Positions 16,071-25,539 of a stretch of DNA of 64,000 nucleotides are shown here, piece after piece. This DNA comes from Salipiger bermudensis. GTDB lineage: Bacteria > Pseudomonadota > Alphaproteobacteria > Rhodobacterales > Rhodobacteraceae. Below the pieces are notes generated by a model. It saw nothing but the letters and a program-made list of their open reading frames with translations. It had not been told where the DNA came from and did no database searches. How positions within the stretch are numbered: position 1 is the stretch's first letter; each line of letters starts with the position of its first letter. The position numbers and the translations under genes are program-made. The DNA lies in the NCBI RefSeq assembly GCF_019801965.1, contig NZ_JAHVIA010000001.1, forward strand, positions 62,001-126,000. The letters run 5' to 3'.

Positions 16071-17816
16071 TCAGTTCGGCGCGCGCAACCCTTCCTTCCG
16101 GATCCGGCGCAGAACCGTCGATCGGTTTACCCCCAACCGCCGTGCGGCGCGGGCCATGTTCCAGTTGCAGGCGTCGAGCACCGCCTCGAGGCTCTGCTCC
16201 TCGACAAAGGGCCGCGGCGGCTCGGGCAGATCCGGAAGGTCGATCACGTCGCCCTCCGCCAGCGCGCAGGCAACGTCGAGCACATGGCCCAGTTCGCGCA
16301 GGTTGCCGGGCCAGTCGCGGGCCGTGAGCTCGGCGCGGGCCGAGGGCGTGAGCCGCATCTCGCCGCCGCAGCGGCGGCGCAGCAACCGCTCGATCAGCCA
16401 GCCCAGATCCTGCCGCTCGCGCAGGGGCGGCAGCTCAAACACCGCTCCGGCGAGCCGGTGGTAGAGCGCGCAAGGCAGGGTCTCGTGCGACAGCAGCGCA
16501 TTCGGCGCGAGGCCGCTGGTGGCGACCGGGCGCAGCTCCGGATGCGCGTCGAGCAGGCCCGGCAACGCCCGGGCGGCGGGCGCGGAGAGGTCTTCGATGC
16601 GCCGGAGCAGCAGCGTCGCGGGGCCGGGCTGATCTGCGAGCGCCTCCGCCATCTCCGCCGCCCCCGCCGAGGCGCAGTCGACGGTGATGAAGCCCCCCCG
16701 GCGCGAGGCCATGTGAAGCGCGCGGGCGAGCTTGGTCTTGCCGCTGCCGCTCTCGCCGCAGATCACCAGCGGGACCGGCGTCCCGGCCAGCCGCTCCGCC
16801 TGCGACAGCAACCGGGTCATCGCCGGGTCATGACCGGCGAGCCCGGACATGACACCCCCGCCGCGCCGCGCCATGCACGAGGCCTCGCTGCGCGGTCGGC
16901 GCGGGGCCTGTGGAGCGATCGCGTGGCCGAAGACCGCGCCGCCATCGCCAAGCGCCACGACGCGTTCCTCGGTCGGACGGTCGCGCATCAGGTCGGGCAG
17001 ATCGTCGACGCCGATCCCGAGCAGGCCGTCGATGCGCTCTCCGATCAGGCTGCCCCCGCGCGAGAGCATCCGCGTCGCCGCGTGGGTGGCGCCGATCACC
17101 CGGCCCGAGCCGTCGAGCGCAATCGCGCCCTCCGGGTCCACGTCGAGGAATTCCGGGCTGGAGGAGAACCGCAGCACCCATTCGCGCCGGCTCGAGGCCA
17201 TCAGGTTGGCCATCTCCACCCGCCGTGCCGCCGCCGTCACCAGCGACATGGCGAGGTTCTGGCTGCTCTTGGGCGACGGCGAGCGCAGCAGGGAGATGTC
17301 GAGCACCGCGGCGAGCTGGCCGAGGCTGTCATAGATCGGCGCGGAGGTGCAGGAGAGCGCGGTGTGGGCATTGCCGAAATGGTCATCCTGGTGAACCGTG
17401 ACCGGCTCGCCGGTCACGATGCAGGCCCCCACGCCGCAGGTTCCGGCAAGGTCCTCCGACCAGTTCGACCCGAGATAGAGCCCTGCCCCGCGCAGCTCGT
17501 CGACGAAAAGGCTGTCGCCGAAGAAGTCAACGCAGACGCCCTTGGCATCGGTCAGCAGCAGGACGTAGTTCTGCCCCGCGACCTGCCGGAACAGGCTCTG
17601 CAGGCTGGCGCGGGCGGCACCGATCATCCAGTCGGCCTGATCGCGATGGCTGCGAAACTCGGCCTCGGTGACGATATGCGCGGGCTCGCTGCGGGCGGGG
17701 TCCATGCCGTAGAGCTCGACACAGCGCCGCCAGGAGGCATCGACATAGCTGTCCCGCCCGGTGGTGCGACCATCCAGAACCTGCGCGATCTCTTCGACAT
17801 GCTTGTGCCCGGTCAT
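16071..17816 (-). CDS. AcoR-like (NtrC-family) regulator lacking GAFTGA
   Basis: 581 residues. GAGGAGGGGG lies before the ATG. An N-terminal GAF-type sensor region (about 60-200) contains GTCGVGACIVTGEPVTVH and the DISL segment typical of AcoR. A PAS-like part follows, then an AAA+ domain with Walker A GESGSGKT near 355 and a late R-finger/sensor II region (LPPLRER, DWPGNLREL). The C-terminus is a Fis-type helix-turn-helix (NMARAARRLGVNRSTVLRRI). The GAFTGA loop that contacts sigma-54 is absent and the Walker B is atypical (LLLRRIEDL). It sits directly upstream of the monooxygenase and dehydrogenase genes, which it probably controls. Confidence 0.9.
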   Translation of the reverse strand: MTGHKHVEEIAQVLDGRTTGRDSYVDASWRRCVELYGMDPARSEPAHIVTEAEFRSHRDQADWMIGAARASLQSLFRQVAGQNYVLLLTDAKGVCVDFFGDSLFVDELRGAGLYLGSNWSEDLAGTCGVGACIVTGEPVTVHQDDHFGNAHTALSCTSAPIYDSLGQLAAVLDISLLRSPSPKSSQNLAMSLVTAAARRVEMANLMASSRREWVLRFSSSPEFLDVDPEGAIALDGSGRVIGATHAATRMLSRGGSLIGERIDGLLGIGVDDLPDLMRDRPTEERVVALGDGGAVFGHAIAPQAPRRPRSEASCMARRGGGVMSGLAGHDPAMTRLLSQAERLAGTPVPLVICGESGSGKTKLARALHMASRRGGFITVDCASAGAAEMAEALADQPGPATLLLRRIEDLSAPAARALPGLLDAHPELRPVATSGLAPNALLSHETLPCALYHRLAGAVFELPPLRERQDLGWLIERLLRRRCGGEMRLTPSARAELTARDWPGNLRELGHVLDVACALAEGDVIDLPDLPEPPRPFVEEQSLEAVLDACNWNMARAARRLGVNRSTVLRRIRKEGLRAPN

Positions 17817-18069
17817 CAGCCCCCCTCCTCGGCGGATATCCTAACACGGGCCGCGCCAAACGCCGGATGAACTTTGGTCGATACCGGGCGACCCGGATCC
17901 TGCCCGCTTTTCCCGGAGACCTTCTATTCGAGACCGCCGACGACGACGCGCTGCGCTCGTGCCGGGCGGTGAAGAAGCCCCACTCTCGGATCGTAGACCG
18001 CGGAAAAAAGCCCGGCGCTCGGGCTCATCGCGTCATCCAGACCGTGTGGGCACAGCTCCGGAAGGTTGA

Positions 18070-18585
18070 ATGCAAGGCTCCTATCAAGGCTCGGGCAATT
18101 CCGTTCTGCGCTTTGATTCCCCCGTTTCAGGAACGCGTCGCGCTATGCGGCTGGGGACCTTCCCCGAGACTGTCCTCGCCGATGCATGACGCCTTGCAGC
18201 GGAAGCGCGCGAGATTAGCCCACGGGGCCGTGCCCCCATCCACGAGCGCAACGCAGAGGCAAGATCGCAGGAAGCAATCACTCCAACCTTTCGCGAGGCT
18301 GCGAGAACAGTCGTCGCAGCAATGTCTCCCTTGCTCAGAAACGGGAAAGTTCGGGATCTATGGACAAACACGCTCGAGACTCATGCATTCCCGGTCATCG
18401 GGGACAGCCGCGTTGATGTCCCGGACGTGGCTGATCTCGCGAAGGCGCCCGCGCCAATCTGACTGACCAAGGAAGAGACCGCCAGCCGGGTCAAACAGAG
18501 ATGCGAACCGGCCATGGCATGTCATATTGCCAAGCACGACGTCTCCAACAGTCCCGTGTGGATGGCTCCTCCATGGCAAGATTGA
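18070..18585 (+). pseudogene. P4-type tyrosine integrase, 5' fragment with nonsense mutations
   Basis: One frame reads as the arm-binding and core-binding domains of a P4-like integrase: VLRFDSPVSGTRRAMRLGTF, then RLAAEARE, TFREAARTVVAAM, LWTNTLETHAFPVIGD and LTKEETASRVKQR. Two stops interrupt it. TGA at 18187 stands where Arg is usual (ADA-R-RLAAEA), and TGA at 18460 stands where Trp is usual (PI-W-LTK); each is a single transition. Homology fades after about 18545, and the catalytic domain (R...HxxR...Y) is missing. The flanks 17817-18069 and 18586-18738 show nothing recognisable. It marks an old mobile element at the left side of the accessory region. Confidence 0.8.
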
Positions 18586-18738
18586 GGTTTGTGCTGCATC
18601 GCCGCCTGACGGCGCCGCGCGCAAAGCGGGCCCATACAGCCTCCGGGCAGAAAGATCAGCGGCTGACCCAAAAAACGCCGCCGAGCTTGCCGAAATCTGC
18701 GGCTCGATCCCGCAGCGCAGGACCGAGCCGTCTTGTCG

Positions 18739-19701
18739 TCAGGCAGCTTCGGCAGCGGCGACGTCATCTCCGGCGAGATGCGTCTTGAAGAACGGAATGA
18801 TCTTCTCCAGCGCCAAGCCGACCGGCTCTTCCCGGTCGTAGAGGTCGTAGTGGGACCAATCCTGCAGTTCGACCAGTTGCCGGTCCTTCGATGCCATCGC
18901 GCGGCCGTAGATTTCCATGCCGTCGCGATAGGCCCCGAAGGCGCCGACCTTCTGGCCGATGACCACCATCATCGGTTGGGTCAACAGCGTCTCGGCGAAG
19001 GCAAACGCATCCCATGACAGGGTCTTCTGGGCATGGCTGAAAACCATGCGTGTCGCCCCTCCGGGTGCCTGGCCGCGCGGCGTCTTGTAGTAGTCCGTCG
19101 CCTCGAAGACGTCGCGCTCGGTCATCCCGTTCTCGCGTGCCGCCTCAAGGCTGGCGGGCAGCAGTTCGTTGATCTGCAGCTCCGCACCGCGCGCCTCGGC
19201 GCTGCGCTGCGCGGCCATGGCGGTCAGTGCGCCGACCGGATCGAAACCGCTGAAGCCTTCTCGGAAGAGGCGACCGAGATTCACCGGGGTGATCCCGACC
19301 ACGGCCTTGATCCGTTTCTCGGTCAACGCGGCATTCAGCGCGTAGCCGCCACCGCCACAGACGCCGATGACCCCGATCCGGTCCGCATCGACGTAAGGCA
19401 GCGTCACCGCGTGGTCGATCACGTGGCTGACATCCTCGACCCGCTGGCTGGGGCTTTCGGTCCAGCGGGGGCTGCCACCGGACGCGCCCTGATAGCTCGC
19501 GTCGAAGGCAATGACGACGTAGCCTTTTGCTGCGAGCGCCTTACCGTAGACGCTGCCCGATGTCTGTTCCTTGCAGCTTCCGAAGGGGTGGATGCTGACA
19601 ATTGCAGGGTAGCGCTTGCCTGCGTCGAAATCCGGCGGCAGGTGAATGTCCGCCGCGATGTGCCAGGCCATGTCTGGGTTCTGAAATGTCACGCTTTCCA
19701 T
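18739..19701 (-). CDS. Dienelactone-hydrolase-like alpha/beta hydrolase, copy 1
   Basis: 320 residues from the ATG at 19701, preceded by AAAGGAG. The nucleophile elbow reads GVCGGGGYA near residue 112, so the nucleophile is Cys rather than Ser, as in dienelactone hydrolases. The FDASYQGASGG segment (about 68) and late WSHYDLYD provide the usual Asp/His region. No signal peptide. It is clearly related to the next gene upstream (19783-20715), sharing YDASYQG, EDVSxVIDH, YVDxDRIG and SxDAxxFAExxLTQP. The two are tandem leftward genes, 81 bp apart, facing a divergent LysR regulator. The substrate is unknown. Confidence 0.87.
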   Translation of the reverse strand: MESVTFQNPDMAWHIAADIHLPPDFDAGKRYPAIVSIHPFGSCKEQTSGSVYGKALAAKGYVVIAFDASYQGASGGSPRWTESPSQRVEDVSHVIDHAVTLPYVDADRIGVIGVCGGGGYALNAALTEKRIKAVVGITPVNLGRLFREGFSGFDPVGALTAMAAQRSAEARGAELQINELLPASLEAARENGMTERDVFEATDYYKTPRGQAPGGATRMVFSHAQKTLSWDAFAFAETLLTQPMMVVIGQKVGAFGAYRDGMEIYGRAMASKDRQLVELQDWSHYDLYDREEPVGLALEKIIPFFKTHLAGDDVAAAEAA

Positions 19702-19782
19702 GGTTTGAACTCCTTTGGGTGTCAAATTGGCAGAGGCCGCCCCGCCCGCGATCCGGGCGAGGCGCGCGTCGTCTGCGCCGGA

Positions 19783-20715
19783 TCAGGCGCCGAGCTTTTC
19801 CTGAAAGAAGGGCGCCAGCACGCTCACCGCCTCGTCGACGAACTTGGCGCCGTCGTAGAGGTCCATGTGGTTGGCGCCGTCGACGACGTGGAACGTCTTG
19901 TCGCCGCTTGCGGCGCGGGCGTAGAGGTCATCGCTCATCCACTTGCTGCCCGCGACGCTGCCCGCCACGATCTGCAGGGGCTGGGTCAGGAAGGCCTCGG
20001 CGAAGTTGTAGGCGTCGTAGCTGACCAGCTGGGTCAGGCTGCGCGCCAGCCCGTAGCCCGGAGCAGTGGCGCATTGCGCGCGCTGGGTGTGGTAATACTC
20101 CCAGGCCTGGCGAAGCTCCTCGTTGGGGGCATCTTCTTCCTTAAGCGGAGCCATCGGGATCTGTGCCAGATCACCGCCGGTGGCGAGCGCCTGTGCATCC
20201 GCGGTGCGGGCGGCGCTGCCGGCTTCGAGGAAGGGCAGCGCGTCGGCATCGGCAACGTCATTGCCCCAGCCGTTGCGGAACATCGCGCCGATGTTGACCG
20301 CGCTGACCGTGCCGACGGCCTTGATCCGGTGATCGTTGATTGCCGCGTTGGCGGTGTAACCGGCACCCGCGCAGATCCCCATGGCACCGATCCGGTCGGT
20401 GTCGACATAATCCAGCATGGTCAGGTGGTCGATGACGGCGCTGACATCCTCGGTGCGGATGTAGGGGTTCTCGAGTTGGCGCAAGGTGCCGCCAGACTCG
20501 CCCTGGTAGGAGGCGTCATAGGCGATGGTTACGAAGCCCTGCTTGGCCAGTTCCGCGGCATAGGTGCCGGCGGTCTGTTCCTTCACGCCACCGCCGGGAT
20601 GCGAGACGACGATGGCCGGGTATTTGGCGCCCTTATCAAAGCCCTCCGGCAGGTTGATGACGGCCGACATCTCGATGTTCGGGTTGTTGGTATTGGCGAA
20701 GGTGATCTTGGTCAT
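19783..20715 (-). CDS. Dienelactone-hydrolase-like alpha/beta hydrolase, copy 2
   Basis: 310 residues from the ATG at 20715, with AAGGAG 7 bases upstream; longer starts lack support. The nucleophile elbow is GICAGAGYT near residue 117, again Cys. Early VVSHPGGGVKEQTAG and YDASYQGESGG match the YcjY-like hydrolase group, and VVDGANHMDLYD near the C-terminus carries the catalytic His. It is the promoter-proximal gene of the pair and faces the LysR gene across 117 bp, which must contain both promoters. The paralogous neighbour suggests local duplication followed by divergence. Confidence 0.87.
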   Translation of the reverse strand: MTKITFANTNNPNIEMSAVINLPEGFDKGAKYPAIVVSHPGGGVKEQTAGTYAAELAKQGFVTIAYDASYQGESGGTLRQLENPYIRTEDVSAVIDHLTMLDYVDTDRIGAMGICAGAGYTANAAINDHRIKAVGTVSAVNIGAMFRNGWGNDVADADALPFLEAGSAARTADAQALATGGDLAQIPMAPLKEEDAPNEELRQAWEYYHTQRAQCATAPGYGLARSLTQLVSYDAYNFAEAFLTQPLQIVAGSVAGSKWMSDDLYARAASGDKTFHVVDGANHMDLYDGAKFVDEAVSVLAPFFQEKLGA

Positions 20716-20832
20716 GGTCGTCTCCTTGGAGGTGGGATCGAACCGATCCGTTGGTGATGGAGCCAATATGACGCTTGAGCCTCTCAGTGATTAGACGGTA
20801 AGTTCTTCATGGACCTATAAGTGAGGTGATGA

Positions 20833-21738
20833 ATGCGGCGCGAGGATATTGCCGATTTGACGGCCTTTGTGGCGGTCGCCGAAGAGGGCAGCTTCACCAA
20901 GGCCGCGACACGCCTCGGCATCTCGCAATCCGCACTGAGCCAGATCGTGCGGCGGCTCGAGGACCGCCTCGGATTGCGCCTGCTGGCGCGCACGACGCGC
21001 AGCGTTGCCGCGACGCCCGCGGGCGACAGGCTGGTCCGGCGCCTTGGCCCGCTGCTGCGCGAGATCGACAGTGATCTCGCCGAGTTGAGCGAGTTCCGCG
21101 ACACGCCGTCAGGCAAGATCCGCATCACCTCGGTTGAACACGCGGCGAAGACCATCCTCATTCCGGCACTGGCGGAGGTGCTCCCGGGCTATCCCGACGT
21201 GAATGTCGAGGTCATCGTCGATTACGGGCTCGTCGATGTCGTGGCCGACCGCTTCGACGCCGGCGTCCGGCTCGGCGAGCAGGTCGCGAAGGACATGATC
21301 TCGGTGCGCATCAGCCCCGACATCCCGATGGCGATCGTCGGGTCCCCGAGCTACTTCGCGCAGACCCCCGTACCGAAGACGCCGGAGGACCTCGTCGAGC
21401 ACCGGGCGATCAACCTGCGTCTGCCGTCATCGGACACGATCAACGCCTGGCGGCTGGCAAAGAACGGCGAGACAAAGAGGGTCCGGGTCGAGGGTGCGCT
21501 CAGCTTCAACACCGTCGAACTCATGCGGACCAGCGCTCTTCTCGGACAAGGTCTCGCCTATCTCCCGCGAGACCAGGTCGAAGACGATCTCGCACGGGGC
21601 GCGCTGAGCCAGGTGCTTGCCGACTGGACACCGCCGCTGCCCGGGTATCACCTCTACTACCCGAACCGGCGGCACAGCTCACCGGCGTTCCGGCTTGTCG
21701 TGGACGCGTTGAAGGCCCGGCTGCGACGACTCGGCTGA
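20833..21738 (+). CDS. LysR-family transcriptional regulator of the hydrolase pair
   Basis: 301 residues. The helix-turn-helix spans about residues 5-62 (TKAATRLGISQSALSQIVRRLE, then LGLRLLARTTRSV), followed by a normal effector domain. It is divergent from the two hydrolase genes, the typical layout for control of the neighbour. The N-terminal type with ARTTRSVAATPAG is that of the large PcpR/AaeR-like LysR branch common next to small-molecule hydrolases and oxidoreductases. A decayed insertion element begins about 80 bp past its stop. Confidence 0.93.
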   Translation: MRREDIADLTAFVAVAEEGSFTKAATRLGISQSALSQIVRRLEDRLGLRLLARTTRSVAATPAGDRLVRRLGPLLREIDSDLAELSEFRDTPSGKIRITSVEHAAKTILIPALAEVLPGYPDVNVEVIVDYGLVDVVADRFDAGVRLGEQVAKDMISVRISPDIPMAIVGSPSYFAQTPVPKTPEDLVEHRAINLRLPSSDTINAWRLAKNGETKRVRVEGALSFNTVELMRTSALLGQGLAYLPRDQVEDDLARGALSQVLADWTPPLPGYHLYYPNRRHSSPAFRLVVDALKARLRRLG

Positions 21739-21857
21739 ATCGACGCCTGCCGCCTGAGAGTTCTCGAAGACATGACCGCAGGCGGGGCAGCAGCTCTCCC
21801 CGCGCGGCACCTGCCGTAGTCAGCTCCCCCCAATCGATGGACAGGAACTGGCGCAAT

Positions 21858-22709
21858 TCAAGCCGCTCGATGCACCGGCTGATGGGGTTGGTTGAGTTCA
21901 TTTCTTTGCAAGTGGGCCAGCGCCGGAGGCTTACCGCCAAGTGCTGGATGAGGGCGCTGGCGGTTGTAGAAGGTCATCCATTTCCGGATCGCAGCCTTCG
22001 TCTCCGATCCTGTGTCCCGAGCATGCAGGTAGACGCACTCGTATTTCAGGGTCCGCCACAGCTTCTCGATTAAAGAGTTGTCGAGGAACCGACCTTTCCC
22101 ATCCATCGAGATCCGCACGACAGAGTGGCGCAGCCGGTCCGTCCGGGCGAAGGACGCGACCTGGGAACCCTCATCCGTATTCATGATCTCGGGCGGCCCG
22201 ACCTTGTGGATGGCCTCGGTCGGCGCGTCGACACAGAACTCGGCCTCCAAAGTGTTCGAGATCCGCCAGCAGGAAACCTTTCGGGTGTGCCAGTCCATGA
22301 TTGCCACGAGCTAGAGGAACCCGCGCCGTATGGGCAGAAGCTGGTGTCCGAACACCAGGCCTGGTTCGGGCGCTCAACCCTCAACCCTCTGGGCTGGTAG
22401 GGCTAGGTTTTGTGCCCCTTCGCCGGCCTGCTCGTGTTGGGCTTCTGGTAAATCGGCACCAATCCCATGAGGCGCATCAGTCGTTGGATGCGCTTATCGT
22501 ACACCAGGTGGCCGTCGTTATGCAGGTGCCGGATGACCCAAGATGACACCGAAGAACGGGGTCTCGAGAAGCGGCGAGTCGAACCGCCTCATCAGGCCGA
22601 GGTTCTGTTCGGTCTCCGCCTTGGCCGTGTCGTAGAAAGACGAGCGCGCCTTCGACAGCCGCTTGCACTGCTGCCCGATGAACAGCTGAGCGTGGTCCGG
22701 CTCGATCAT
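21858..22709 (-). pseudogene. IS3-family orfB (DDE transposase), frameshifted
   Basis: The start is MIEPDHAQLFIGQQCKRLSK at 22709. The frame is lost after ETPFFGV near 22555, resumes as RVERPNQAWCSDTSFCPYG near 22370, and shifts again near 22320. It then reads VAIMDWHTRKVSCWRISNTL to the end. The DDE core is visible in EIMNTDEGSQ and the C-terminal SLIEKLWRTLKYECVY / YNRQRPHPALGGKPP. At least two frameshifts make it non-functional. Confidence 0.82.
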
Positions 22710-22837
22710 ACCGCGCCTCACCTCCCGCCCCGCGGCTTCAGCTTTCGTTCCCCAAAAGGGTTGGCCACCGCCAGTTTCCCGATTTTGGCGTGGAGTTCCT
22801 TAACCTGCCCCGCTTCGATCTCGGGTCTCATGCGGCC

Positions 22838-23011
22838 TCAGTGTTCGACAATGCCGGACGCACCTTCAAAAAGCGCGCGCTTCGATTGACGGATCGTCCT
22901 CGGATGCGCGCCGAACCGGTTCGCCAGCACGGTCGCCGTCTCTTTGCCCTTCAGTGCTTCCAGCGCGACCTTCACCTCGAACTCGAATCCGGGCTGCTTG
23001 CGTTTCGACAT
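22838..23011 (-). pseudogene. IS3-family orfA, truncated by premature stop
   Basis: 57 residues from the ATG at 23011: a MSKRKQPGFEFEVKVALEAL start and a helix-turn-helix TVLANRFGAHPRTIRQSK. A TGA at 22838-22840 interrupts it. The same frame goes on as RPEIEAGQVKELHAKIGKL, which is normal orfA C-terminus, so the stop is a mutation and not the natural end. Confidence 0.75.
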
Positions 23012-23105
23012 ACCCGATCTCTTCCTCGTCGAAGATCAGCAGGCTGCAAATCATCGCTTATCTCAGTGTCCGATTTTCGGGCGGGAGCTCAGATTGACTT
23101 CAGTC

Positions 23106-24809
23106 CTACTGCCCCAAGACCTCCAACAGGACCTCGCCGGCCGCTCCCGACGGTGGCCGTGTCCCCGCGATCGTCGCCAATGTCAGCGCCACATCTACGG
23201 TATGCACACGTCGTGAGACAATCTCAGGTTCGATGCCGAACCCGGCAAAGAGGATTGGCACGAACGTATCGTAGCGCCAAGGTGAGCCATGGGTGACCGA
23301 GACCGAAAGCCCGTCCATGTCGTTGATGAACCATTCAGGCTGGAACACTAAGTAAATGTCGCCCGAGCGATCCGGGTGATAGTTGTTCAGCACGGCCCGC
23401 ATGAGCGCATTGTCGGGAACGGAGCCTTCGCGCAGCCGAGAACTCGGCACCGCGTATGCCACACCTTCGAAAGCCACCAGCTCCTGCGCAATCGCGGTCT
23501 CGAGCGCCGCTTGGTCTATGTCGGGGGCGCTCCGAGCAGCCTCGGAGAGAAACAGGTAGGGATGATCATAGCCCTCGATCAGTGTGCCATCGATCCCGAA
23601 CCGTTGCTTGAGACGGGCCACGGCTGGAGCTGTGTCCCAATCGCCTGGAGCGACGTAGCCGCCCATCATCCCGAGCGAGGACAGATAGCCCGGCGCTTCC
23701 GGGGCGCCGTGATCTGCGGAGAGGACGATCAAGGTGTTCTCCAGGCCGATCTCCGCATCGACGAATGCGAACAGGTCGGCCAGCGTCCGATCGAGTTGCA
23801 TGAGGTTGTCTTCGGCTTCCAGGCTCGAGGGACCGAAGAAATGGCCCACGTAATCTGTCACGGAGAAGCTGACCCCCAGAAAATCAGGGATCTCGTCATC
23901 GCCGAGGCCCTCCGCGTCGATCAGGGTCTTGGCAAAATCGGCGGTGATCCGGTCACCCGGCGGGCTGAGCGTCAGCAGCGTGGTGAAATACTTGTCCTCC
24001 GCCGCGCCCAGAGGATGGGGAAAGGTGCGTCCGAAACCGGCGAAGTCGGGCTCCCACTCCTGGTCGTCGTTCTCGCCGAACATGTAGGTGTCGATGGGGT
24101 TGAGCAGCTCCCAGCTCTGCCCGCCGAAACTCTGCGGCAACGCCTTCGCGTTCCATGTGTCGACCCAGCTGGGGTAGCTGTCATAGTAGTAGCTGCTTGT
24201 CACGAACTGACCGGCCGATTTCGAGAACCAGAAGGCCTTGCCGGTATGACCGGCCATCGACACCGCGCCACGATCCTTTATCGAAACGCCGAAAACCTTC
24301 GCCTTCCCATTGGTCTCGACAGAGAGTTCGTCTCCGAAGGTCGAGGTCAGGATCGTGCGCGGAGAGCGCCCGTCACTCTTGGCTGCACGCTGCGTCGGGT
24401 CGATCTCGGTGGACGCGTCGACATCTGCCCCGCTGGTCAGGATCGAATAGTCCGGGTCCTCGATGTTGTAGACAGTGCGCCCGGCCGCCCTGTCGAACCA
24501 GAGGTTGCCGATCATGCCATGCGCAGCCGGCGTGGCGCCGGTGGCAAGTGTCGTGTGCCCGACAATGGTCTCGGTGTTGGCGTGCGTGTGATGCGCGTTG
24601 TTGTAATGAATGCCGCCTTCGAGCAGGTAGCGAAAGCCTCCGGCGCCAAGACGGTCGAGGTAGCGCGTGGGCAGATCGCCTCGCAGCTGGTCCACGGTGA
24701 TCTGAAGGATCAGGCGCGGCTTGCTCTGGGCGAAGGCGGGTCCAGCGAGCGCAGCGGTTCCGATAAAGAGCGCGCAGGCCGTTCGGGAGATTCCGGTTAG
24801 CTGTGCCAT
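23106..24809 (-). CDS. PafA-like alkaline phosphatase/phosphodiesterase, secreted
   Basis: 567 residues. GGAGGAACC lies before the ATG. A signal peptide ends near residue 27 (GPAFAQ). The alkaline phosphatase superfamily metal sites are visible: VDQLRGD (Asp, about 40), nucleophile Thr in HANTETIVGH (about 80), SVTDYVGHFFGP (Asp/His, about 300), SADHGAPE (Asp-His, about 355) and VTHGSPWRYD (His, about 515). A Thr nucleophile and this spacing fit the PafA/SPAP type, phosphate-irrepressible periplasmic phosphomonoesterases. It is flanked by two decayed insertion elements, which suggests arrival with mobile DNA. It ends only 15 bp from the IS3-type element. Confidence 0.88.
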   Translation of the reverse strand: MAQLTGISRTACALFIGTAALAGPAFAQSKPRLILQITVDQLRGDLPTRYLDRLGAGGFRYLLEGGIHYNNAHHTHANTETIVGHTTLATGATPAAHGMIGNLWFDRAAGRTVYNIEDPDYSILTSGADVDASTEIDPTQRAAKSDGRSPRTILTSTFGDELSVETNGKAKVFGVSIKDRGAVSMAGHTGKAFWFSKSAGQFVTSSYYYDSYPSWVDTWNAKALPQSFGGQSWELLNPIDTYMFGENDDQEWEPDFAGFGRTFPHPLGAAEDKYFTTLLTLSPPGDRITADFAKTLIDAEGLGDDEIPDFLGVSFSVTDYVGHFFGPSSLEAEDNLMQLDRTLADLFAFVDAEIGLENTLIVLSADHGAPEAPGYLSSLGMMGGYVAPGDWDTAPAVARLKQRFGIDGTLIEGYDHPYLFLSEAARSAPDIDQAALETAIAQELVAFEGVAYAVPSSRLREGSVPDNALMRAVLNNYHPDRSGDIYLVFQPEWFINDMDGLSVSVTHGSPWRYDTFVPILFAGFGIEPEIVSRRVHTVDVALTLATIAGTRPPSGAAGEVLLEVLGQ

Positions 24810-24984
24810 GGTTCCTCCATCCCTCGAAGCACGTTGCGTTCAAAGGATACACGACCTCGAATATTACCGTTGGCTTTTTCTTCTCCTCGACCGGCCAGCC
24901 GCGGCGAACGGTGGCCGCGTCCCACTTTCGCCATTGGTTCGCCACTGGCAGGGAGCGTTTCCTGCCCTCTTGAGATGATGCGGG

Positions 24985-25240
24985 CAACTCATGCGTGGCT
25001 GGCCTTGAGTAAAGATAGGCCTCGGGCCAACCGGAACGGGATCAGGAGCCCCTTACACCCTGAGCAGAGCCCCATGCCCCCCTTCCCCGCGGCGCTCGAC
25101 GCTGTGCGACGCGCCTTCAGATGAGTTGCGTCGATCAGCACGGCTAACTCCTCACCATGCTTGGCCGCCAGAAACGCCATGATCCGGGCGAAGCCCCCTG
25201 TCGTTCCAACGCTTCCAGCGGTAGTCGTGCATCTTTTCGG
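24985..25240 (-). pseudogene. IS5-family transposase remnant
   Basis: On the minus strand KMHDYRWKRWNDRG (from about 25235) is followed, after a one-base shift, by FARIMAFLAAKHGEE and VLIDATHLKARRTASS (ending 25094). These are characteristic of IS5-group transposases, where IDATHLKAHRTASS holds the first catalytic Asp. The rest of the gene is unrecognisable. The remainder of the 24810-25539 gap shows no gene; 24810-24984 presumably holds the phosphatase promoter. Confidence 0.75.
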
Positions 25241-25539
25241 GCCCTACGCCCATAGCGTCTCTCGCCACCGCAAATCTTTGCGATTAAAAAATATTACGCC
25301 ACCCAGAACGCGCCAACCATCACCCCGGGGGCTTGCCTTGCGATTTGCGAAGTCAGGCTACAGACGCGCCATCGGCGCATAGCTCAGCCAGAAAAGAGCT
25401 GACATGTTCCCCGCTCGTTTCCGAACGGAGGATCACGCGCGACCGACCAAATCGATGCGTCTTGGCTCTAGAGAAGAGCGTGTCATCCTGACGCCGACGT
25501 GACTTGCCAGGCCGTCACTCTTGGTCCATCGATCTACCT

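Larger units (their letters stand above)
21820..23091 (-). mobile_element. Decayed IS3-family insertion sequence
   Basis: About 1.27 kb, the size of an IS3-family element. The ends are imperfect inverted repeats: the left begins TCAGCTCCCCCC and contains AATCGATGGACA; the right, read inward, begins TGAGCTCCCGCC and contains AAATCGGACA. Inside on the minus strand are orfA- and orfB-like genes, both interrupted. No target-site duplication is obvious in the flanks, consistent with an old insertion. Confidence 0.8.

Noticed and set aside
17867-18466. 199-codon plus-strand frame over the integrase remnant
   Set aside because: A different frame gives the integrase similarity; this one shows none.
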